A DNA stretch of 33,180 bases from Gemmatimonadaceae bacterium (GCA_035533755.1 DATLTC010000057.1:1-33180), one strand, 5' to 3'; positions 17,820 through 26,416 are shown, counted from the first letter of the stretch. Numbers and translations: made by a program. The notes: generated by a model from the sequence alone, not told the origin.

Positions 17820-18937
17820 CGCGCTCCCGCGGCCTCGGCCACGGCGGCCACGCGGCGCGCGTCGAGTTCCCGTTCCACGTACAGTCGCATGATGTGCATG
17901 AAATCCTGGGCATTGGTGACCACGCCGAACGCCTGGTGCGTGCCGCGATCCTTGAGCTTGCTCACCACGAACTCCGACGAGTCCACGCAGATCGTGGGCA
18001 GCTCGCGCATCGTGCCGTCGGGCTCGGTGACGAACGCCGGCAGCATGTTGCCGGTGGCGATCCCGTGCAGCGCCGAGGCGATCAGGATGGCCATCGTGGC
18101 CTTGATCGTGTGGCGCCGCATGGCGTCCTGCGCCTTGAGCATGTCGGTGATCACCTCGGGCAGCGGGCCGTCGTCGCGGATGGACGCCGCGAGCACGAAC
18201 GGCACGTCGTGCAGCACGCAGGCCCGCATGATGCCGTCGGTCACGATCCCCTGCTCCACCGCCGCCCTGATCGAACCCGCCGCGCGCACGCTGTTGATGG
18301 CGCGCATGTGCAGCCCATGTCCGCCCTGCGTGGGGATGCCGCCGCCCGTCATGCCGAGCGTGGTGCCGTAGATCGACGCCTCGATGTCGTGCGCGGCCAC
18401 GGCGTTCCCCGCCAGCAGCGCGGCCACGAACCCGTGTTCGATGAACCACACGAGGTCGGCGCGGGCGCGAGCGTGGACCAGCGCCGGTCCCGCCACCCAC
18501 ACCGGGTATCCGCCCCGGTCGCGCTCCTCGAGCAGGATGCGCGCCATCAGCGCGTAGTCGATGGGCTTCTCGCGCGACACGGCGCTGGACATGAACTGGA
18601 ACTCGCCTTCCTGCCCGCCCTGCGCCAGCGCGTGCTCGTACACGAAGATCCCTTCGCTCCCGTTCTCGGCGCGGCCCACCGCCACCAACTCGCCCTGTCG
18701 CACGCGCCGCATCTCGCGCGCCCACAGCTCGCCCGCCGTGTCGAGCACCAGCGCCGCGTCCATCCGCGGCTCGCGCGGCGAACGCCAGGCGCCGCCGATG
18801 CGGGCGTACGTGGGGAGGTTGGTGGTGGAGAAGAACCCGTCCGGCACCACGCCGTCCGCCGGCGCCGGCACGAATCGCGCGTCGGGCGCATCGGCGAGCT
18901 CCGGCGCGGCCAGATTCGGGGGCGGGATGATGATCAC
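17816..18937 (-). CDS. TIGR00300-family protein, archaeal-type ornithine cyclodeaminase-like
   Basis: The 373-aa protein matches the conserved body of the TIGR00300 family, whose members include archaeal ornithine cyclodeaminases and the C-terminal part of cyanobacterial arginine-degrading AgrE/ArgZ proteins. Recognisable blocks are PDGFFSTTNLPTYARIGGAW, VWVAGPALVH, GFVAALLAGNAVAAHDIEASIYGT, GGHGLHMRAINSVRAAGSI, PFVLAASIRDDGPLPEVITD and GIATGNMLPAFV. The N-terminal domain found in longer members is missing; the protein starts only about 25 residues before the core. It may bind a dinucleotide and act on an amino acid, but this is family inference. The first usable start is a GTG right after a G5 run that can pair with a nearby C8 run, which could mask it. 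It is four-base coupled to the hypothetical gene downstream. Confidence 0.75.
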   Translation of the reverse strand: MIIIPPPNLAAPELADAPDARFVPAPADGVVPDGFFSTTNLPTYARIGGAWRSPREPRMDAALVLDTAGELWAREMRRVRQGELVAVGRAENGSEGIFVYEHALAQGGQEGEFQFMSSAVSREKPIDYALMARILLEERDRGGYPVWVAGPALVHARARADLVWFIEHGFVAALLAGNAVAAHDIEASIYGTTLGMTGGGIPTQGGHGLHMRAINSVRAAGSIRAAVEQGIVTDGIMRACVLHDVPFVLAASIRDDGPLPEVITDMLKAQDAMRRHTIKATMAILIASALHGIATGNMLPAFVTEPDGTMRELPTICVDSSEFVVSKLKDRGTHQAFGVVTNAQDFMHIMRLYVERELDARRVAAVAEAAGAR

Positions 18938-18986
18938 CCCCGAAAGATGACGGGGGGGGAGAGGCCGAACAAGCTCACCGCCCCCT

Positions 18987-21248
18987 TTACAGCAGCGAGA
19001 CGGGGTCCCGGTCGATGATGATCCGCATGCCCGACTGCGACGGCACCGGGAATCGGGACGCGAAGTATCGGCACACCCGCGTGAGCGCCCCGGCCTGCGG
19101 CGACTTGAGCAGCAAGTGCCAGCGCCACCGCTGCTTGACCCGGTCCACCGGGCAGGGCGCCGGCCCGATGATCGACAGCACGCCGGGCTCGCGCCGCGCC
19201 ACCAGCGCGTGCAGCCACGCCCCCGCCGACTGCGCCAGCTCGACCGTGGCCGCCTCGGAGAGGCCGCTCACGATCACGTTGGCCAGCCGCGAGAAGGGCG
19301 GATACGGGGGACTCCGCCGTCCGTCCAGCTCCTGCGCCACGAACTTCTCGTAGTCGTGCGTTGCCGCGCACTGCACGGCGTGGTGCTCGGGCACGCGCGT
19401 CTGCACGAACACCTGGCCGCGCTTGACGCCGCGGCCGGCGCGCCCCGCCACCTGGCTCACCAGCTGGAAGCAGCGCTCCGACGCGCGGAAGTCCGGCATG
19501 TTGATGCCGGTGTCGGCGTCCACCACCCCCACCAGCGTGACGTTCGGAAAGTCGAGCCCCTTGGCGATCATCTGCGTGCCGAGCAGGATGTCCACCTCGC
19601 CGCGCTCCACGCGATCGAGAATCTCGGCGTGCGCCCATTTGCCGCTCGTCGTGTCCATGTCCATGCGGGCGACGCGCGCCGTGGGGTAGCGGTCGACGAG
19701 CAGCCGTTCCACCTGCTGCGTGCCCAGGCCCTTGCCGCGCAGCACCAGGCCGCCGCACTTGGGGCACGCCGCGCGCATGGGCTCCGCGTACTGGCAGTAG
19801 TGGCACACCAGGCGTTCGGGCACGCGGTGGTAGGTGAGGCTCACGTTGCAGTTGGGACACGACGCCACGTCGCCGCAGGCGTCGCACTGCACGAACGACG
19901 CGTAGCCGCGCCGGTTGAGCAGGAGGATGCTCTGCTCGCCGCGCGAGAGCCGGTCGACGATCGCCGCCTCGAGCGGCTCACTGAGCACGTAGCGCAGCGC
20001 CGCCTCCTCCGTCGACAGGCGCCGCGGATGCGTCTTGGGATCGGGCCGCCGCATGTCCACCACGCGCACGTCGGGCAGCACGCCGCCGCCCACGCGGTCG
20101 GGCAGGCGGAGCAGATGATGCCGGTGGGCGAGGGCATTCTGCCAGCTCTCCAGGCTCGGCGTGGCGCTGCCCAGCACCACCACCGCGCCGTCGCGCCGGG
20201 CGCGCATCAGCGCCACCTCGCGGGCGTGATAGCGCGGCGTCTCGCCCTGCTTGTACGTGGCCTCGTGCTCCTCGTCGAGAATGATCGCCCCGAGGTTGTC
20301 GAGCGGCGCGAACACCGCCGACCGCGCGCCCACGGCGATGCGCTTGTCGCCGCGCGACAGCGCCAGCCAGGCGTCGTACCGCTCGCCGTCGCTGAGCCCG
20401 CTGTGGAGCACCGCGATGCGGTCGCCGAACACGGCGCGGAAGCGGCCCACGGTCTGCGGGGTGAGCGCGATCTCGGGCACGAGCACGATCGCCGTCTTCC
20501 CCCACTCGTCCACCACCCTGCGCAGGAACTCCACGTACACCAGCGTCTTGCCGCTGCCCGTGATGCCGTGGAGCACGAACGACTCGCCCCCGCCCGCCGC
20601 GCAGAGCGCCTGCACCGCGGCGCGCTGCGCCGGCGTGGGGTCGTGCGGCCCCTGCGTGGGCGACGGCCGCGCGGCGAACGGATCGCGCTCCACCACCTCC
20701 TGCTCCATGGAGACGATCCCCCGCTTGACCAGAGCCGCGATCGCCGACGCCGAGGCGCCGAGCTGCCCCACCAGATGCTCCACCGGCGCCCGCCCGCCCA
20801 GCGACTCCAGCAGCTCGTACACGGCCCGCTGCTTGGGCGCGCGCTTGAACAGCGCGTCGCGCTCGAGCAGCGACGGCAGTTCGCGCGCCAGCCGCGCCAC
20901 CCGCCGCTCCTTGCGCGACGGCTCGGGCGCCCGCACGGCCGACAGCGCCGCGGGCAGCATCGTGCGCAGCACGACGCCCAGCGGCGCCACGTAGTACTCC
21001 GACATCCAGCGCGCCAGGTCGAGGAGATTCTCGTGCACCACCGGCGCGTCGTCGGGCGCGGCGAGGATGTCCTTGGGCACGAACTCGGGCGTGGGCTCGG
21101 CCAGCCCCACCACGAGGCCGATCGTCCGGCGGCCGCGCACCGGCACGACGACGCGCGACCCCACCCCCACGCGCCCCGCCATCGCGTCGGGCACGGCGTA
21201 GGTGAACTCGCGGAACAGCGGCAGCGGGAGGGCGACCGAGATCAGCAT
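18987..21248 (-). CDS. priA: Primosomal replication-restart helicase PriA
   Basis: PriA binds abandoned replication forks and reloads the replicative helicase. The 753-aa protein has the N-terminal DNA-binding segment (PLFREFTYAVPD, GSRVVVPVRGR), the superfamily 2 motifs GITGSGKT (Walker A), LVPEIALTPQ, DEEHE (Walker B) and LGSATPS, then the zinc-binding insert with eight cysteines (CDACGDVASCPNCN...CHYCQYAEPMRAACPKCGG), and GTQMIAKGLDFPNVTLVGVVDADTGINMPDFRASER and QVAGRAGR of the C-terminal helicase lobe. Everything needed for activity is present. It follows the dipeptide epimerase gene by 25 bases, with ATG start. Confidence 0.97.
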   Translation of the reverse strand: MLISVALPLPLFREFTYAVPDAMAGRVGVGSRVVVPVRGRRTIGLVVGLAEPTPEFVPKDILAAPDDAPVVHENLLDLARWMSEYYVAPLGVVLRTMLPAALSAVRAPEPSRKERRVARLARELPSLLERDALFKRAPKQRAVYELLESLGGRAPVEHLVGQLGASASAIAALVKRGIVSMEQEVVERDPFAARPSPTQGPHDPTPAQRAAVQALCAAGGGESFVLHGITGSGKTLVYVEFLRRVVDEWGKTAIVLVPEIALTPQTVGRFRAVFGDRIAVLHSGLSDGERYDAWLALSRGDKRIAVGARSAVFAPLDNLGAIILDEEHEATYKQGETPRYHAREVALMRARRDGAVVVLGSATPSLESWQNALAHRHHLLRLPDRVGGGVLPDVRVVDMRRPDPKTHPRRLSTEEAALRYVLSEPLEAAIVDRLSRGEQSILLLNRRGYASFVQCDACGDVASCPNCNVSLTYHRVPERLVCHYCQYAEPMRAACPKCGGLVLRGKGLGTQQVERLLVDRYPTARVARMDMDTTSGKWAHAEILDRVERGEVDILLGTQMIAKGLDFPNVTLVGVVDADTGINMPDFRASERCFQLVSQVAGRAGRGVKRGQVFVQTRVPEHHAVQCAATHDYEKFVAQELDGRRSPPYPPFSRLANVIVSGLSEAATVELAQSAGAWLHALVARREPGVLSIIGPAPCPVDRVKQRWRWHLLLKSPQAGALTRVCRYFASRFPVPSQSGMRIIIDRDPVSLL

Positions 21249-21273
21249 GCGGCGCGTGCCGCGGCGCGGGGCG

Positions 21274-22302
21274 TCACGCGCCGCGCAGCCGCACTCCCAG
21301 GCCGGGCGCGTCGGGGATCGCGATGCGGCCGCCCTCGATGGTCGCCCCCACGTGCGGATCGTCGGCCAGCAGCGCCGCGCCGTCGAGGTCGGCGTCGTCG
21401 AGCAGCGGCGCCAGATGCGCCGCCGCCGTGATGCCGAGGCTGGTCTCGATCATGCACCCCATCATCACGCGCATGCCGTGGGAGCGCGCCGTGGCGATCA
21501 TGCGGTGCGCTTCGCGGAATCCCCCGCACTTGGCGAGCTTGATGTTGATGCCGTCCACGGCGCCGGCCAGCCGCGGGATGTCGGCGGCCGTGACGCACGA
21601 CTCGTCGGCGATGATCGGCAGCGCCGAGCGTTCGCGCACGAAGCGCAGCCCCTCCAGATCCTCGGGCGGCAGCGGCTGTTCCACGAACTCCACGCCGTAG
21701 CGGGCCAGTCGCTCGATCATCGCCAGCGCGTGCTTGGGCGTCCACGCGGCGTTCGCGTCCACGCGGATCACCTTGCCCGGCGCCGCGCCGCGCACCGTGC
21801 GCACGATCTCGTCGTCGCGATCGGTGCCCAACTTCACCTTGAGCACCGGATACGCGGCGGCCTGCTCCACGCGCCGCACCAGCTCCTCCTCGGTGGGCGC
21901 AATGGCGATCGTGAAGCTCGACGGCGGCGCCGCGGCCGGCGTGAGCCCCCACAGGCGGTACAACGGCACGCCCAGCCGCTTGCCCACGAGATCGTGCATC
22001 GCGGCGCTGATCGCCATGCGCGCCGCCGCGTTGCCGCGCAGCGCGCGGAACAGCGCGTGCTCCAGATCCTCCAGCGCCCACGCCTCGGCCGCCTCGACCA
22101 CCGGGCGCAGCTTCTCGAGCGCCGCCACCACGGTCTGCGCCGTCTCGCCGTAGAACGGGCTCGGCGCCGCCTCGCCCATCCCTTCGGCGCCGTCGCGGTC
22201 CACAAGGCGCACCCGCACTCGCGCATACTCGCTGGCGCCGCCGCGCGCGATCACGAACGGATGCGCCGTGTGCACCGTGACCGGCTCGTAGGACAGGCGC
22301 AT
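21274..22302 (-). CDS. Dipeptide epimerase of the enolase superfamily (L-Ala-D/L-Glu epimerase-like)
   Basis: The 342-aa protein belongs to the muconate-lactonizing subgroup of enolase-like enzymes. It shows the acid/base lysine motif LKVKLG, the metal ligands in RVDANAAW (Asp), EFVEQPL (Glu) and IADESC (Asp), and the second lysine in INIKLAKCGG. This combination is typical of dipeptide epimerases that process the L-Ala-D-Glu of murein peptides, which suits the amidase and MurQ/AnmK nearby; the true substrate of this member is not proven. Translation may start at this ATG, which overlaps the kinase stop by one base (TGATG), or at a GTG three bases upstream giving a four-base overlap. Confidence 0.9.
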   Translation of the reverse strand: MRLSYEPVTVHTAHPFVIARGGASEYARVRVRLVDRDGAEGMGEAAPSPFYGETAQTVVAALEKLRPVVEAAEAWALEDLEHALFRALRGNAAARMAISAAMHDLVGKRLGVPLYRLWGLTPAAAPPSSFTIAIAPTEEELVRRVEQAAAYPVLKVKLGTDRDDEIVRTVRGAAPGKVIRVDANAAWTPKHALAMIERLARYGVEFVEQPLPPEDLEGLRFVRERSALPIIADESCVTAADIPRLAGAVDGINIKLAKCGGFREAHRMIATARSHGMRVMMGCMIETSLGITAAAHLAPLLDDADLDGAALLADDPHVGATIEGGRIAIPDAPGLGVRLRGA

Positions 22303-23309
22303 CACCGCGGCGGCGCTCCCGCCGAGTGGCGCGCCACCCAGGCCGAGCGGTGCGCGTCGTCATGGCCCGGCAGGCCGTTGATGTAGGCGATCAATGCGTC
22401 GGCCAGATCGTTGGCCCGCTGATACCGCCCGCTCGGCCCCTTGGCCAGGCACTGCATGATGATCGCCGACAGCGCCGGCGGCACGCGCGAGTCCACCTGG
22501 TCGGGCGCCACCGGCTGCTCGTGCACCTGCTTGTAGCCCACCGAGAATGCATCGGGCCCGTCGAACGGCGGGAATCCCAGCACCGCCTCGTACAGCACGA
22601 TGCCCAGCGCGTACACGTCGCTTCGGCCGTCCACGAGCTTGCCCATGGCCTGCTCGGGGGACATGTAGTGCGGCGTGCCCATGGCCCGCCCCGACGCCGT
22701 GAGCCGTCCCTGGTTCCGCGCCTCGGCGATGCCGAAGTCGGTGAGCATCGCGTTGCCGTCCTCGTCGAACAGCACGTTGTCGGGCTTGATGTCGCGGTGC
22801 ACGATGCCGCGGCGATGCGCGTAGTCGAGCGCCGTGGCCACCTGGGCGATGGCCGTGGCCGCCTCCACCGGATCCACCATCTTGCGGCGCGCGATGCGGT
22901 CGGACAGCGACCCGCCCGAGAGGTACGGCATGACGGTGAACACCGTGGTGCCCAGACTGCCGCTGTCCATGACCGGACAGATGTGCGGATGCACGAGCCG
23001 GGCGGCCGCCTGCGCTTCGCGGCGGAACCGCTCCATCATCTCGGCGTCCTTGGCGAGATGCGCGTGCAGAACCTTGATCACCACCGGCCGCTCGAGCTGC
23101 GCGTGGTCGGCCAGGAACACGTCGGCCATGCCGCCGCCACCCAGCCGCTGCATCACGCGATACCGGCTGCCCGTGGCCTGGCGCAGCGCCGAGATGGTCT
23201 CGCTGGGCTTCTCGGCGGGCGCCCGGTCCAACTCGGGCAGCGGCGCGCTGCAGCGGGTGCACGTGTCGGCGGAGGTGCGATTCCAGGTGCCGCACTCTGG
23301 ACAGAACAT
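22302..23309 (-). CDS. Soluble Ser/Thr protein kinase with N-terminal zinc ribbon
   Basis: The 335-aa protein begins with a four-cysteine zinc ribbon (C3, C6, C17, C20). A Hanks-type kinase domain follows (about 50-310): glycine loop LGGGGMADV, K79 in VVIKVL, HRDIKPDN with D173, DFG at 191-193 and GTPHYMSPEQ. All catalytic residues are present. No membrane helix or sensor domain follows; it ends soon after the kinase fold. The ATG next to the ribbon is preferred over an in-frame ATG 48 bases upstream because GGAG lies eight bases ahead of it. It is coupled to the dipeptide epimerase gene, so a link to murein recycling is possible but unproven. Confidence 0.92.
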   Translation of the reverse strand: MFCPECGTWNRTSADTCTRCSAPLPELDRAPAEKPSETISALRQATGSRYRVMQRLGGGGMADVFLADHAQLERPVVIKVLHAHLAKDAEMMERFRREAQAAARLVHPHICPVMDSGSLGTTVFTVMPYLSGGSLSDRIARRKMVDPVEAATAIAQVATALDYAHRRGIVHRDIKPDNVLFDEDGNAMLTDFGIAEARNQGRLTASGRAMGTPHYMSPEQAMGKLVDGRSDVYALGIVLYEAVLGFPPFDGPDAFSVGYKQVHEQPVAPDQVDSRVPPALSAIIMQCLAKGPSGRYQRANDLADALIAYINGLPGHDDAHRSAWVARHSAGAPPR

Positions 23310-23385
23310 GCTACGCGCTCCGCGGATCCTGGCGACGGACGGGTTGAGTGGATTCAAAACATAGCATGGCCACGCCCTGCCCGCA

Positions 23386-24312
23386 TCACGCGAGCGCCCG
23401 CAGGTGCGTCACGCAGGCCGCGCCCAGGCGGTCGGGCACGTAGCCGCCTTCGAGCGCGCTCACCACCCGCCCGCCGCACCAGGCGTCGGCCCGCTCCGCC
23501 ACGGCGCGCGTGAGCAGCGTCACATCGCCCAGCTCCAGCGTGAATCCGCCCAGCGGATCGCCGGCCAGCGAGTCGAATCCCGCCGAGATCAGCACGAGAT
23601 CGGGGGTGAAGCCGCGAACCGCGTGGTCCACGGCCCCGAGCAGCGCCTCCACGTACCGCGCCGCCGCGAGCCCGCCCGGCATCGGCACGTTCCACACGTT
23701 CCCGTGGGGCCCGCGATCGTCGGCCGCCCCCGTGCCCGGGTACCACGGCCACTGGTGCATGGACACGAAGCGGATGTCGGCCGTCTGCTCCACCAACGCC
23801 TGCGTGCCGTTGCCGTGGTGCACGTCCCAGTCCACGATCAGCACGCGCTCGGCGCCGTGCCGGCGGCGCGCATAGTGGGCGCCGATCGCGACGTTGCCGA
23901 ACAGGCAGAACCCCATGGCGCGATCGCGCAGCGCGTGGTGGCCCGGCGGACGCACGGCCGAGAAGCTGCGGGTGGCCCGGCCGTCGAACGCCATGTCCAC
24001 GCCGTCGAGCACGCAGCCGGCGGCGGCGGTCGCGGCAGCCCACGAGCCCTCGCTCGCCACCGTGTCGGCATCCAGACGGCCGCCGCCGCGCTCGGCCAGC
24101 CGGCGCACCTGCTCCACGTACGCCGCGTCGTGCGCCAGGAGCAGCTCGTCCACCGTGGCGTGCCGCCCCTCGACGTGCTGGGCGGCGTGGAACAGATCGG
24201 GGTCGTCGCGCAGCGCGCGCGGGATGGCGCGCAGCCGCCCCACGTGCTCGGGGTGTCCCCACCCCGTGTCGTGGCGGCCGCAGTCGGAGTGCGATATGTA
24301 CGCGAGCGACAT
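23386..24312 (-). CDS. Histone-deacetylase-family zinc hydrolase (AcuC/acetylpolyamine amidohydrolase-like)
   Basis: The 308-aa protein has the arginase/deacetylase fold signatures: HPEHVGRL, SAVRPPGHHA (H125/H126, the active-site His pair), MGFCLFGNVAIGA, DWDVHHGNGT (zinc ligands D163 and H165), ISAGFDSLAGDP (ligand D247) and LEGGY (Y291, transition-state tyrosine). All catalytic residues are retained. Bacterial members deacetylate small molecules such as acetylpolyamines or acetyl-lysine proteins; which applies here is unknown. It begins 28 bases after the stop of the ubiquitin-like protein gene and may share its transcript. Confidence 0.92.
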   Translation of the reverse strand: MSLAYISHSDCGRHDTGWGHPEHVGRLRAIPRALRDDPDLFHAAQHVEGRHATVDELLLAHDAAYVEQVRRLAERGGGRLDADTVASEGSWAAATAAAGCVLDGVDMAFDGRATRSFSAVRPPGHHALRDRAMGFCLFGNVAIGAHYARRRHGAERVLIVDWDVHHGNGTQALVEQTADIRFVSMHQWPWYPGTGAADDRGPHGNVWNVPMPGGLAAARYVEALLGAVDHAVRGFTPDLVLISAGFDSLAGDPLGGFTLELGDVTLLTRAVAERADAWCGGRVVSALEGGYVPDRLGAACVTHLRALA

Positions 24313-24340
24313 CCCGGCTCCGCCTGCGCCGCCCGCGCCG

Positions 24341-24667
24341 CTACCGCAGCGGGCGGCGGCGGCGGAACGTCAGCAGCAGGATTCCGCCATCGACCACGCC
24401 GGCGGCGGCCAGCGACTCGTGCTCGTTGAGAATCTCCCAACCGTGCAGCTTGACCACGAAGTCCTCGTGGTACTGCGCCTGCGGAAAGAGCGCGGTGAGG
24501 GCGTGCTTCTTCACCGTCTCCACCGTGTCGGTGGGCGGCGCCTGGATGCGCACCGTGTCCCACACCTCCGGCATCTCCACGCGGATCGTGATCGTCCGCT
24601 CGTCGTGCATGCCGAGGCGGATCGTGTCCGTCCGGGCGCGCAGCTGGGTGGCGAAGGGCGCGGTCAT
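24341..24667 (-). CDS. Small ubiquitin-like (beta-grasp) protein
   Basis: The 108-aa protein has an N-terminal extension (1-35) and a ubiquitin-like core (about 36-102). The core can be laid on ubiquitin strand by strand: DTVRIQAPPTDTVETVKKHAL matches the TITLEVEPSDTIENVKAKI segment, then DFVVKLHGWEILNEHESLAAAGVVDGGILLLTF matches the beta3 to beta5 region with its hydrophobic spine. It ends FRRRRPLR; there is no di-glycine tail, so it is probably not a conjugated modifier and may act as an interaction domain like YukD/EsaB. The start overlaps the preceding unknown gene by four bases (ATGA). The fold assignment is my reading of the pattern. Confidence 0.7.
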   Translation of the reverse strand: MTAPFATQLRARTDTIRLGMHDERTITIRVEMPEVWDTVRIQAPPTDTVETVKKHALTALFPQAQYHEDFVVKLHGWEILNEHESLAAAGVVDGGILLLTFRRRRPLR

Positions 24668-24969
24668 GCCACCCCCGCCGGCGCCGCCATCGGCGGCAGC
24701 GTGGTGAAGAACCGCGCCAGCTGCATGGTGAACAGGTACGACGAGCCGGTCACGCGCGAGCCGCCGTCCGCCGGCGCCGCAGCGATCACGATCTCCTCGC
24801 CGCCCTGGCCGCGAAAGCTCGCCCACCCAGGCCCCTGCTCGTCGGGAAACGCCGCGTACAGCGGATTGCGCCCCGCGAAGAACTGCCCGGCCCGCGCCAG
24901 CACCTCGGCGGCGGCCAGCGGTGTGAAGCATTCCTGCATCGTCTCGTGTGACGGAGTCATGACGGTCAT
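24664..24969 (-). CDS. Hypothetical protein, 101 aa, between a kinase-like gene and the ubiquitin-like gene
   Basis: I do not recognise it. It has no signal peptide. The N-terminal half is helical (PLAAAEVLARAGQFFAGRNPLYAAF) and is followed by a beta-rich stretch (GWASFRGQGGEEIVIAAAPADGGSRVTGSSYLFTMQLARFFTTLP) that vaguely recalls one half of an SRPBCC/START-like fold; this is not reliable. The start is either this ATG, which overlaps the upstream stop by four bases, or an ATG nine bases further in that has GGA at a better distance. Coupling to both neighbours by ATGA overlaps makes it very likely real and co-translated with them. Confidence 0.75.
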   Translation of the reverse strand: MTVMTPSHETMQECFTPLAAAEVLARAGQFFAGRNPLYAAFPDEQGPGWASFRGQGGEEIVIAAAPADGGSRVTGSSYLFTMQLARFFTTLPPMAAPAGVA

Positions 24970-26357
24970 TCCGGGTTGATTCTGTTGCCGGGGGGCGTGG
25001 CCCCCCGCGCCCGCTCGGCGGGCCCTTCGTACACCAGCGGCAACTCGACGCGCAACGTCGAGCCCTCTCCCGGCGCGCTCACCAGGACGATGTCTCCGCC
25101 CAGCAGTCGTGCCGTCCGGCGCGCCAGCGCGAGCCCGAGGCCCGCCCCTGCCCGCCCCCCGTGCGGCGCCGATCCCTCGGCCCGCCGGAACTCGTCGAAC
25201 ACGTAGCGCTGCGCGTCGAGCGGGATGCCCACTCCCGTGTCCTCCACGCGATACACCACGCGGTCCTCGTGCACCTCCACCGCCGTCCGCACCTCGCCGG
25301 CCTCGGTGAAGGCATACGCGTTGGCGAGCAGTCCCGCCAGCAGCCGCACGATGCGGCGTCGATCGCTGGCCATCGTCGGCGCCGTCTCCGGCTCGACGCT
25401 CTGCAGCGCCACGCCGTCGCGGCGTCCGCCCGTGAGCGTCAATGCTTCGCGCATCGGCTCCCGCGCGTCGAACGCGCTCACCGCCGGCTCCACCCCGCCC
25501 CGCTTCAACTCCGAGATCTCCAGCAGGTCGGCGATGCGCGCCAGCAGCATCTCGCCGGCGTCCTTCACCTGCGCCATCGACCGGCTCTCGGCGCCGGCGT
25601 CGGGTGGCGCGTCCGCTGCCCGTGCCCTCGAAATGTAACCGACCAACTCGGCCAGCGGCGCGCGCAACTCCGTGGAGATGTTGGCCAGGAATTCATCCTG
25701 CAGCCGCCGCGCTTCGAGCGCCGCCGAGTATTGGCGTTCGAGTTCGGTGTTGGTGTCCACGAGCACCGAATTGGTGCGGCGCAGGTCGTCGATCAGCCGC
25801 GCCTTCTGCGCCGTGGCCGCCATCTGATCGGCCACCATGCGCAGCAGGCTGCGCGTTTCGGCGCTGAGGCCGCCGGCGGCGCCGAAGTAGAACGTGACCG
25901 TGCCGAGCACCCCGGACCCCGTCTGCAGCGGGAGGGCGACGAGGGAGCGGAAGCCCAGCTCGGTGGCCACCTCCTGCCAGTCCTCGAGCGAGGGATCGGC
26001 GAAGATGTCGGGGACCTCGATGGCCCGGCGCTCGCTGGCCGCCTCGCCGCTGGGGCCGAAGCCCAGCCGCACCCGCATCTCGCCCAGGAAGGGCGTGTAC
26101 TGCTCGGGCCAGTTGTGCGCGGCGGCCAGCCGCATCAGCTCCGACGCGCCGTCCACCAGATAGACGCACGCGAACGTGGCGCCCACCACCGGGCTCACCC
26201 GGTCGAGCGCGAACTGGAAGACCTCTTCGGGGCGATCGGCGGTGAGGAAGGCGTGAACGATCTCGCGGACCGCCATCAGCTCGCGCAGTCCGAAATCCAC
26301 GCCCTCTGCGGGCGTGCGAAGGCGTGTCTCGCCTGAGATCGCGGGGGCCCGGCTCAC
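24966..26357 (-). CDS. GAF-domain histidine-kinase-like protein lacking the phospho-acceptor histidine
   Basis: The 463-aa protein has a GAF domain (about 30-185), a linker helix, a DHp-like two-helix region (about 205-290) and a HATPase_c domain (about 325-442). The ATP site looks intact: N346 in LLANAYAFT, DTGVGI (373-378) and GAGLGLALAR (404-413). In the H-box the sequence is FLANISTELRAPL, with Thr229 where SHELR normally supplies the phosphorylated histidine. No receiver domain is fused and no response regulator is adjacent. It may be a pseudokinase, signal through ATP-dependent conformational change, or use another residue. The GTG start has no ribosome-binding site and may be leaderless. 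It is coupled to the hypothetical and ubiquitin-like genes. Confidence 0.85.
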   Translation of the reverse strand: MSRAPAISGETRLRTPAEGVDFGLRELMAVREIVHAFLTADRPEEVFQFALDRVSPVVGATFACVYLVDGASELMRLAAAHNWPEQYTPFLGEMRVRLGFGPSGEAASERRAIEVPDIFADPSLEDWQEVATELGFRSLVALPLQTGSGVLGTVTFYFGAAGGLSAETRSLLRMVADQMAATAQKARLIDDLRRTNSVLVDTNTELERQYSAALEARRLQDEFLANISTELRAPLAELVGYISRARAADAPPDAGAESRSMAQVKDAGEMLLARIADLLEISELKRGGVEPAVSAFDAREPMREALTLTGGRRDGVALQSVEPETAPTMASDRRRIVRLLAGLLANAYAFTEAGEVRTAVEVHEDRVVYRVEDTGVGIPLDAQRYVFDEFRRAEGSAPHGGRAGAGLGLALARRTARLLGGDIVLVSAPGEGSTLRVELPLVYEGPAERARGATPPGNRINPE

Positions 26358-26393
26358 AGCGTCAATGTACGACAGGAGCGGAAAAGCTGCCAG

Positions 26394-26416
26394 ACGTTTG
26401 TTTACACGGTTGTTTA
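26394..26416 (-). promoter_or_regulatory. Direct repeat upstream of the kinase-like gene (candidate regulator site)
   Basis: In plus orientation ACGTTTGTTTA (26394-26404) and ACGGTTGTTTA (26406-26416) repeat at a 12-base interval, differing at one position, in the 105-base spacer after the SDR gene. A weak promoter (CTGGCA, 18 bases, TACATT on the minus strand) lies just downstream, with its TACATT at 26362-26367 and its predicted start at or next to the GTG codon. Confidence 0.3.

Noticed and set aside
24341-24667. UBact/Pup-type conjugated modifier
   Set aside because: There is no C-terminal Gly-Gly or Glu/Gln and no ligase, Dop or proteasome gene nearby; the protein also has an N-terminal extension.
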